DNA of 64,000 nt, taken from the NCBI RefSeq assembly GCF_900129205.1, contig NZ_FQUK01000001.1:27501-91500 (forward strand). Direction: 5' to 3'. Origin of the DNA: Thermomonas hydrothermalis (GTDB lineage: Bacteria; Pseudomonadota; Gammaproteobacteria; Xanthomonadales; Xanthomonadaceae). Position numbers and translations under genes: made by a program. The notes beneath the pieces are model-generated. The model was not told the DNA's origin. It saw nothing but the letters and a program-made list of their open reading frames with translations, and did no database searches. This document shows positions 57,827 through 64,000 of the stretch, one piece after another (position 1 is the stretch's first letter; each line of letters begins with the position of its first letter).

Positions 57827-58714
57827 TCAGCGGTGGGCGTGGTGGTCGAGGGCTAGTGCACGCAGTGCGTGCAGACGGGCCACCTTGCCCCAGGCCAAGC
57901 TGCCAGCGATGGCCAGACCCAGCAGGAACATCAGCAACAGGCCGCCGCCACTCGGTGTCAGTCGGCCACGCAGGGCCAGCAGCAGCGCGGCCAGCAGCAG
58001 GCTGACCAGGGTGGGCAGCAGGTAGGTGCCCAGTACCGCCAGCGGGCGGCGCCACAGCAACCCAAGGCCACGCCACCAGGCCTTGAGTGCCGAGCGTAGG
58101 CGAGCATCGGCGGCCAGCCAGCCACGGCCGGCCTCGATGCTGGCATGCGCCAGCACCAGCAGCACCGCCATCAGGCCCAGCGCGAGGCGTTCGCCACGCG
58201 CCACCTCGGTGGCCAGGATTGCGTGCTCGTGCAGGCGGTCATTGAACCCGAGTGCGGCGGCACCCAGCCCCAGCGCCAGCCCCAGTGGCAAAAGCGACCA
58301 CAGCAGCAGGCGCAGCATCGGGCCATAGTCGGCCAGCGCGCCGCGCAGGAGATCGCCGAACCCAGGGGCGGACGGGCTACGCAAGGCGGTCACGGTGGCC
58401 GCAGTGAGCAGTGGCGAGAGCAGCAGCATCAGCCCGGCGGCCACCCGGATATTCGTGTTCAGCAGCGCCAGTGGGGCGTCCGGCGCGGTCAATGCGGCGA
58501 GCAACAGCATCGGCGCCTTGCCGGTGGCGATGGCCGTGGCCTGGGGCGAATGATCCAGCAGCGATGACAGCCAGACCCAGGCGGGCAAAGCGGCCACCAG
58601 CACGCACAGTAGAGGGAGCAGAATCCACAGCAGCAACAGGCGCCATTGCCATGCGGCGGTCAGGGCGCGGGCCACCGCGGTCGATGCGCGAAGCGGGCGT
58701 TGGGGATAGGACAT
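57827..58714 (-). CDS. Multi-pass membrane protein, unrecognised
   Basis: 295 residues, about six hydrophobic segments: LLLLWILLPLLCVLVAALPAWVWL, IRVAAGLMLLLSPLLTAATVTAL, LRLLLWSLLPLGLALGLGAAALGF, LALGLMAVLLVLAHASIEA, LGTYLLPTLVSLLLAALLLAL and GLLLMFLLGLAIAGSLAWG. The cytoplasmic parts are Arg/His-rich (WWRGLGLLWRRP). I do not recognise the family. It follows the M1 peptidase on the same strand with a 14-base gap, so they may be co-transcribed. It is probably specific to Xanthomonadaceae. Confidence 0.7.
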   Translation of the reverse strand: MSYPQRPLRASTAVARALTAAWQWRLLLLWILLPLLCVLVAALPAWVWLSSLLDHSPQATAIATGKAPMLLLAALTAPDAPLALLNTNIRVAAGLMLLLSPLLTAATVTALRSPSAPGFGDLLRGALADYGPMLRLLLWSLLPLGLALGLGAAALGFNDRLHEHAILATEVARGERLALGLMAVLLVLAHASIEAGRGWLAADARLRSALKAWWRGLGLLWRRPLAVLGTYLLPTLVSLLLAALLLALRGRLTPSGGGLLLMFLLGLAIAGSLAWGKVARLHALRALALDHHAHR

Positions 58715-58728
58715 CGGGGGTGCCTCGT

Positions 58729-60909
58729 TCAGAGGGTGGCCAACAGGACGAACAGCGAATGCAGCAGCGCGGTCAGTTCGCTGAACCAGCGCCGTGCGGC
58801 CTGCGGCTGTGCGGTCAGGGTGCGGCCATTGTTGAGCGGGTTGGCATCCATGCGGATGCGGTCATCCGGATCGAGCTGGGCCGACACCGCCTTGGCCGGG
58901 GTCACCAGCGTAAAGCGCTGCCAGCTGCCCTGCGCGGTGACCGGCAGGTCGCGATGGCGGCCGTCGGCGAAATGGATGCGCAGTGTCTGCGGTGGTTTCA
59001 CGGCATCGCGCCGGACCACCACCACGGTGCGATAGGGGAACGGCCCCTGCCAGGGTTTGGCATTGGGATGCTGCTGCGTCCAGCGCGTGCGATAGCGCTC
59101 GATGGCTTTTTCGATGGCCTGGCTGCTGACCAGCACCTGTCGGCCCTGATAGGTGTGATACCCCGGGCGCGGGAGCACTTCCGCGCTGGTCAGTTGGGTG
59201 ATGCGGTCATCGGTGCGGCCGGTGCCATAGACGTAGGCATCGAAGGCGGCGTTGACCAGGTCGGGCTTGCCGGTGCCTTCGGCGAGCGCCTGGCGCAGAT
59301 CGGCGATGGACGGGTGGCGGAACTTCCAGCGTTCATAGTAGAGCTTCATCGCCCGCGCCATGGCCGGCGTGCCAACCAGGGCTTCGATCTGGCGCATGGC
59401 GGTGGCGGTGCGTGAGTACACCGTTCCGTAGCTTGCGCTGGACAGCCGATCCCAGGAGTTTGCGCCGAGCGGGTCGGCTGGGTCGGTGAGGCTGGCACCC
59501 AGGCGCTCCATGTCGAATGGGGTGATCCGGGTGCCGATCCCGAACCACCGCAGCCACGGCGTTGTCAGCACGAGATTCTGGCCGCGCGCGGTCATCATGC
59601 GCTGGTCCCAGTACTCGTTCATACCCTCGTCGAGCATGGGTTCTTCGAACTCGTTCGAGCCGAGGATGCCGTAGAAGTAGCCATGGCCGAACTCGTGGAT
59701 GGTGACGAAATCCAGCATGTAGCGCTGCAGGCTGCCCGGAGTGACCGTATCGGTGCTGTCGGCGGTGAAGAAGGTGGGGTACTCCATCCCGCCGGCTTCC
59801 TGCGCGCCATAGGGTGGCACCACCGCGGTCGCGGTTTTGTACGGATACGGGCCAAGGGTCTTGGAGAAGTAGTCCAGCGAGTCGATGGTGGCCTGCAGCA
59901 CCGGCTCGGCGTTGCTTTCATATTCCGGGTTGTAGAGCACCTTGACCTCGACCGGGCCCAGCGGGCCGTTCCAGGTTTTCACCAGCGGCTTGGCGTAGCG
60001 CTTGTCGGCGGTCCAGGCGAAGTCGTGCACGTCGTCCTGCATGTACCGGTGCGTGACCTTTCCGTCACGCTCTATCGGCGTGCCGACCAGCTGGCCGGTG
60101 GCGCCGACGGTGTAGCCCTTCGGTACGGTGATGCGCACGTCGTAGCGGCCGTAGTCGGCGTAGAACTCGCTGTGCAGGTGGAACTCGTGGGCGTTCCAGC
60201 GTGGCGTGGTGGCGCCACGCTCGCCTGGCAGTTCCAGCACGCCGATCTTGGGGAACCACTGCCCGACCAGATGGAAGCTGCCGTAGTAGCCGGTGCGGGC
60301 GACCACCCGCGGCAGCTGGTCGAAGAAGTCGATGTCCAGCGTGGTGCTCCCACCCGGCGCCACCGGCTGCGGCAGGTCGATGCGGATCACGCTGCGGTCG
60401 GTCTTCGGGCCGCCATCCGGCTGCACGAAGGTCCACTTCGCGGGCTGGCCGCCCTGCACCACCTTGTCCAGGCGGATGTAGCCGTATTCGCCGTCTTTGG
60501 TGGGCACATTGCTGCGGAAGCCCTGCTCGCTGGCCCGCTGCTCGGTCATGAAGGTGCTACCAGGGCCCTCGAAGGCGTTGAGGTACAGGTGCATGTACAC
60601 GCTGCACACCGGCTGCGCGCTGCGGTTGCGCCAGGTCAGCTGCTGCTTGCCGCGCACGGTGTGTTTGACCGGATCCAGTTCGGCGTCGATCGAATACGCC
60701 ACGACGCGGTCGGACAGAGTGGCGGCGTTGGCCGGGCGCGGCCCGCCCCAGGCATCCGGGGCACTGGGCGCGCGTACCGCAGCGGCATTGGCGGCAGCCA
60801 GCGGAATGGTCGGACAGGTGGAGGCGGGCGCTGGTGCGGCCTGAGCCAGCCAGGGCAGGCATCCGAGCAGGACGATAAGGGCGGCAGTGGCCCGACGGCA
60901 GCAGTGCAT
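58729..60909 (-). CDS. M1-family zinc metallopeptidase, exported
   Basis: 726 residues. A signal peptide (ATAALIVLLGCLPWLAQA) is followed by an N-terminal beta domain and the gluzincin catalytic part: YGAQEAGGMEYPTFF (exopeptidase-like GGMEY), HEFGH at 405-409 and E428 after exactly 18 residues, the M1 zinc site. The C-terminal third is helical. It is likely a periplasmic aminopeptidase or a homologue of the M1 proteins found in Xanthomonas. ATG 60909 fits. It is divergent from the TPR-sulfotransferase gene. Confidence 0.9.
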   Translation of the reverse strand: MHCCRRATAALIVLLGCLPWLAQAAPAPASTCPTIPLAAANAAAVRAPSAPDAWGGPRPANAATLSDRVVAYSIDAELDPVKHTVRGKQQLTWRNRSAQPVCSVYMHLYLNAFEGPGSTFMTEQRASEQGFRSNVPTKDGEYGYIRLDKVVQGGQPAKWTFVQPDGGPKTDRSVIRIDLPQPVAPGGSTTLDIDFFDQLPRVVARTGYYGSFHLVGQWFPKIGVLELPGERGATTPRWNAHEFHLHSEFYADYGRYDVRITVPKGYTVGATGQLVGTPIERDGKVTHRYMQDDVHDFAWTADKRYAKPLVKTWNGPLGPVEVKVLYNPEYESNAEPVLQATIDSLDYFSKTLGPYPYKTATAVVPPYGAQEAGGMEYPTFFTADSTDTVTPGSLQRYMLDFVTIHEFGHGYFYGILGSNEFEEPMLDEGMNEYWDQRMMTARGQNLVLTTPWLRWFGIGTRITPFDMERLGASLTDPADPLGANSWDRLSSASYGTVYSRTATAMRQIEALVGTPAMARAMKLYYERWKFRHPSIADLRQALAEGTGKPDLVNAAFDAYVYGTGRTDDRITQLTSAEVLPRPGYHTYQGRQVLVSSQAIEKAIERYRTRWTQQHPNAKPWQGPFPYRTVVVVRRDAVKPPQTLRIHFADGRHRDLPVTAQGSWQRFTLVTPAKAVSAQLDPDDRIRMDANPLNNGRTLTAQPQAARRWFSELTALLHSLFVLLATL

Positions 60910-61044
60910 GGGATCCCCGGATCGACGCAACCAGGCACAACAATGGGCGATCCCGGTTTGACATGGCAACATGCCGGACGTCATGTCTGGGGGAAAAGGG
61001 ATGCAGCAGGAATCAGCAGGCCGCCTGCCCATGGGAGGCGCACC

Positions 61045-63102
61045 ATGAGTACGACCGCACCGCAGGCCGGCATCGGCACCGCGTTGGAGCATGCGTTGCG
61101 GCTGCTGGACAGCGATCCGGCGTTGGCCGCCGAACAGGCGGTGGAAATCCTGCGGGTGGCGCCGGGGCATCCCGGTGCCGAGCTGGTGCTGGGGATGGCC
61201 GAGCTGGCACTGGGGCAGGCCCAGGCGGCCGAGGCGCGGCTGGCGGCGCTGGCGGCAGCGCAGCCGAGATCAGCCGCAACCTGGCTGGCGCTGGGGCGGG
61301 CGCGGCTGGCACTGGCGCAACCGACGCAGGCGCTGCCTTGCATGGAACGGGCGGTGGCCTTGCAACCGGCGCTGCCTGGCGCCTGGCTGGCGCTGGCTGA
61401 CCTGCTGTATGACCAGGGCCAGCGCGAGGCCGCCGATGCCGCCTATGTGCAGCACGTCCACCACAGCGTGCGCGATCCGGCGCTGATGGCGGCCGCCGAC
61501 GCCCTGGTGCGCGGCGATCTGCCAGAGGCCGAAACCCGCCTGCGGGCGCGGTTGGCGCGCTTCCCCTCGGATGTGGCCGCCCTGCGCATGCTGGCCGAAC
61601 TTGGGGCGCGGCTGGGTCACAACGAGGAGGCCATCGAACTGTTGGCGCAGGCGCTGGCACGCGCGCCGAGTTTCGATGCGGCCCGGCAGAACTATGCGGC
61701 CATGCTCAACCGTGCCAACCGGCACGACGAGGCGTTGGTTGAAGTCGATCGGTTGCTGGAGCGCGATCCCGACAATCAGTCGCTGCACAATCTGCGGGCG
61801 GTGATCCTGGGCAAGCTGGGCGATTTCGACGGCGCGATCGAGGCCTATGCGCGGGTACTCGCTCGGCTGCCAGGGCAGTGGCAGGTCTGGCTGGGCTATG
61901 GACATGCGCTCAAGACGGCTGGTCGCACGCCGGAGGCCATTGCCGCCTATCGGCGCGCGATCGCGCTCAAACCGGACTTCGGCAGTGCCTGGTGGAGCCT
62001 GGCCAACCTCAAGACCGTGCGATTCGGCGCGGATGACATCGCCGCCATGCGCTCCCAGCTGGCGCGCCCCGATCTGGATGACGACGCTCGACTGCATTTC
62101 GAGTTCGCCCTCGGCAAGGCGCTGGAAGACGCCGGTCAGGACGCGGAGGCGTTTTCCCATTACGCCCGTGGCAATGCGTTGCGCCGCCGTCAGGTGCCGT
62201 ATGACGCAGCGTTGGCGCGCGAGCGCACCCGGCGCGCGATCCGCACCTACACCCGTGAGTTTTTCGCGGCGCGGGCAGGCAGCGGCTGTCCGGCACCTGA
62301 TCCGATCTTCGTGGTGGGCATGCCGCGTGCCGGCTCGACGTTGATCGAACAGATCCTGGCCAGCCATCCGATGGTGGAAGGCACCATGGAGCTGCCGTCA
62401 CTGATTGCCATCACCCGCGAGTTGCGTGAGCGCAGCGGCAGCCCGGAAACCACCTCCTACCACGACGTACTGGCGGCGCTGGACCCTGCGGAGCTGGCTG
62501 CGCTGGGCCAGGATTACCTGCGCCGGGCGCAGGTGCACCGGCGCGAAGGGCGGCCGCTGTTCATCGACAAGATGCCCAACAACTTCGCGCATGTCGGCCT
62601 GATCCACCTGATTTTGCCCAACGCCAAGATCATCGATGCGCGCCGCCACCCGCTGGCCTGTTGTTTTTCCAACTTCAAGCAGCACTTCGCCCGCGGCCAG
62701 GCGTTTAGCTACGACCTTGAGGATCTTGGTCATTACTACGCCGACTACGTGGCGCTGATGGCGCACTTCGATGCCGTGCTGCCCGGCCGGATCCATCGCG
62801 TCTTCCACGAAGACATGGTGGAGGATCCCGAAACCCAGATCCGCGCCCTGCTGGATTACTGCGCCCTGCCGTTCGACCCGCGCTGCCTGCGCTTCTACGA
62901 AAACCCGCGTGCGGTCCGCACTGCCAGCTCCGAGCAGGTCCGTCGGCCGATCTACCGCGAGGGGGTGGCGCAATGGCGGCGCTTCGAGCCTTGGCTGGAG
63001 CCGCTGAAGCAGGCCCTGGGGCCAGTGCTGACGGCCTATCCAGCGGTGCCGCCGTTGACCGATCTGCTGGCACGCATTGAAATGCGGCCGCAACAGGGGT
63101 AA
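61045..63102 (+). CDS. TPR-containing sulfotransferase family protein
   Basis: 685 residues. The N-terminal half (about 1-365) is a run of TPR-like repeats, such as ALALGRARL, AIEAYARVLARLPGQWQVWLGYGHALKTAGRTPEAIAAYRRAIALKPDF. The C-terminal half is a sulfotransferase-like domain with FVVGMPRAGSTLIEQILASHP, the PAPS 5'-phosphosulfate-binding loop, and IDARRHPLACCFSNFKQHFA, the 3'-phosphate site. The reaction would sulfate a hydroxyl or protein. A TonB-dependent receptor gene starts 59 bases later in the same direction, a recurrent pairing in Xanthomonadaceae and alphaproteobacteria. GGGAGG precedes ATG 61045. Confidence 0.88.
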   Translation: MSTTAPQAGIGTALEHALRLLDSDPALAAEQAVEILRVAPGHPGAELVLGMAELALGQAQAAEARLAALAAAQPRSAATWLALGRARLALAQPTQALPCMERAVALQPALPGAWLALADLLYDQGQREAADAAYVQHVHHSVRDPALMAAADALVRGDLPEAETRLRARLARFPSDVAALRMLAELGARLGHNEEAIELLAQALARAPSFDAARQNYAAMLNRANRHDEALVEVDRLLERDPDNQSLHNLRAVILGKLGDFDGAIEAYARVLARLPGQWQVWLGYGHALKTAGRTPEAIAAYRRAIALKPDFGSAWWSLANLKTVRFGADDIAAMRSQLARPDLDDDARLHFEFALGKALEDAGQDAEAFSHYARGNALRRRQVPYDAALARERTRRAIRTYTREFFAARAGSGCPAPDPIFVVGMPRAGSTLIEQILASHPMVEGTMELPSLIAITRELRERSGSPETTSYHDVLAALDPAELAALGQDYLRRAQVHRREGRPLFIDKMPNNFAHVGLIHLILPNAKIIDARRHPLACCFSNFKQHFARGQAFSYDLEDLGHYYADYVALMAHFDAVLPGRIHRVFHEDMVEDPETQIRALLDYCALPFDPRCLRFYENPRAVRTASSEQVRRPIYREGVAQWRRFEPWLEPLKQALGPVLTAYPAVPPLTDLLARIEMRPQQG

Positions 63103-63161
63103 ATGTGACAGCAATGCCGTGCAGGCATTGGGGATCAATCAGACCAGAGGGGAGTGACCAG

Positions 63162-64000
63162 ATGACCGGGCAACGAGTGCGCCGCGCAGGGCGGGGACAG
63201 ATGTTTCGCAGGATTCCACTGGCCGCGGCGGTGGCGCTGGCCTTTGCCATGCCTGCCTGGGCGCAGGATGCAGGCCAGCAGGCGCCTGAAAAAGAAAAAA
63301 ACAAAGACGCGCGCACCCTCGAGACGGTGACGGTGACGGCGCAAAAACGCGAGGAAAACCTGCAAAAGGTGCCGATCAGCCTGCAGGTGCTGGGCAGCAC
63401 TCAGCTCGAACAGCAGAACGTGCTCAGTTTCCGGGACTACGCCAACCTGATCCCCAGCCTCAGCTATGGCACCGCCGGCGGCGGCGTGTTCTCCGGGCCG
63501 GGCTTCGTGCAGGTGTACATGCGTGGCGTGGCCAGCGGGGGTGACGGCAACCATTCCGGGTCGCAGCCGAGCGTGGGCATGTATTTGGACGAGCAGCCGA
63601 TCACCACCATCCAGGGCTCGCTCGACATCCACATGTACGACATCGACCGGGTGGAAGCGCTGGCCGGCCCGCAGGGCACGCTGTATGGCGCCAGTTCGCA
63701 GGCGGGTACGGTGCGCATCATCACCAAAAAGCCGGATCCGTCCGGCTATGCCGCCGGCTTCTCGGTGGAGGCCAACGCCATCGACGGTGGCGGGTTTGGT
63801 CATGTGCTGGAGGGCTTCGTCAATCTGCCGGTCAACAACAACACCGCAGCGGTGCGGCTGGTGGGCTGGCAGAAGCATGATGCCGGCTGGGTGGACAACC
63901 TGCTCGGCACCCGCACCTATCCCACCTCCGGCATCGTTGCCAGCAATGCGGCGTTTGCCAAGAACAACTACAACACGGCTGACACCGCTGGCGTGCGTGC
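63162..64000 (+). CDS. TonB-dependent receptor, N-terminal part
   Basis: The frame is open to the window end; 279 codons are visible. An N-terminal signal peptide (PLAAAVALAFAMPAWA) is followed by a Lys/Glu-rich spacer and ETVTVTAQKREENLQKVPIS, the typical start of the plug domain. VEALAGPQGTLYGASSQAGTVRIITKKP is the plug end motif. The beta barrel begins but is cut. This is the outer-membrane importer of a siderophore or carbohydrate; the substrate is unknown. GAGGGGAG precedes ATG 63162. It follows the TPR-sulfotransferase in the same direction. Confidence 0.92.
   Translation, partial: MTGQRVRRAGRGQMFRRIPLAAAVALAFAMPAWAQDAGQQAPEKEKNKDARTLETVTVTAQKREENLQKVPISLQVLGSTQLEQQNVLSFRDYANLIPSLSYGTAGGGVFSGPGFVQVYMRGVASGGDGNHSGSQPSVGMYLDEQPITTIQGSLDIHMYDIDRVEALAGPQGTLYGASSQAGTVRIITKKPDPSGYAAGFSVEANAIDGGGFGHVLEGFVNLPVNNNTAAVRLVGWQKHDAGWVDNLLGTRTYPTSGIVASNAAFAKNNYNTADTAGVR

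Noticed and set aside
59683-61044. Upstream extension of the sulfotransferase frame
   Set aside because: It is antisense to the M1 peptidase and its promoter region; ATG 61045 has GGGAGG upstream.

Overview
The window is GC-rich, densely coded DNA from a gammaproteobacterium of the Xanthomonadaceae/Lysobacteraceae (Lysobacter, Thermomonas or Pseudoxanthomonas-like). I infer this from the block pyrG-kdsA-eno-ftsB-ispD-ispF-truD-surE-pcm-nlpD, from a SUF operon headed by an Rrf2 regulator of the xanthomonad type, from a bifunctional XanB/ManC-type enzyme, and from a TPR-sulfotransferase beside a TonB-dependent receptor. The genus cannot be fixed by reading alone. No rRNA, tRNA, CRISPR array, integrase or prophage gene was seen.

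Region 1 (1-5179) is the end of a defence cluster: the tail of an Mrr-like restriction endonuclease, a RhuM-Fic fusion, a REP-associated tyrosine transposase (RAYT) and a type I restriction HsdR. All are co-directional and the last two are translationally coupled (TAATG). The RAYT frame carries a REP-like inverted pair, and a related palindrome lies alone at about 21.8 kb. This is the most unusual part of the window.

Region 2 (5235-11635) holds two NlpC/P60 cell-wall hydrolases, a SlyD-type prolyl isomerase, a DadA-like amino-acid oxidoreductase, parE (topoisomerase IV) and glucokinase. Region 3 (11764-21693) is the core block from pyrG to nlpD, many of its genes overlapping by 1 or 4 bases. 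It supplies CTP, KDO-8-P, enolase, FtsB, MEP-pathway isoprenoid enzymes, TruD, SurE, Pcm and the amidase activator NlpD. rpoS, often found after nlpD, is not there; a REP palindrome and a terminator occupy the gap. Region 4 (22096-31831) has purM-purN-DUF3108 on the minus strand, DUF2066-perM-hda on the plus strand, the cell-wall recycling pair amgK-murU, manC/xanB and cysK.

Region 5 (32022-43461) has a CysB-like LysR regulator divergent from cysK, a SIMPL protein, maf-rng-yhdP, tldD, darP (yjgA) and pmbA/tldE. Region 6 (43542-47167) holds a DUF1800/DUF1501 pair and two DUF4870 membrane proteins. Region 7 (47190-52384) is the SUF iron-sulfur operon (regulator-sufB-sufC-sufD-sufS, minus strand) with a readable promoter and two dyads. 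Region 8 (52524-63102) holds an alpha/beta hydrolase, a SET-domain protein, an EF-G-like GTPase, a glycine-zipper protein, a response regulator, an unassigned membrane protein, an M1 metallopeptidase and a TPR-sulfotransferase. The window ends inside a TonB-dependent receptor gene.
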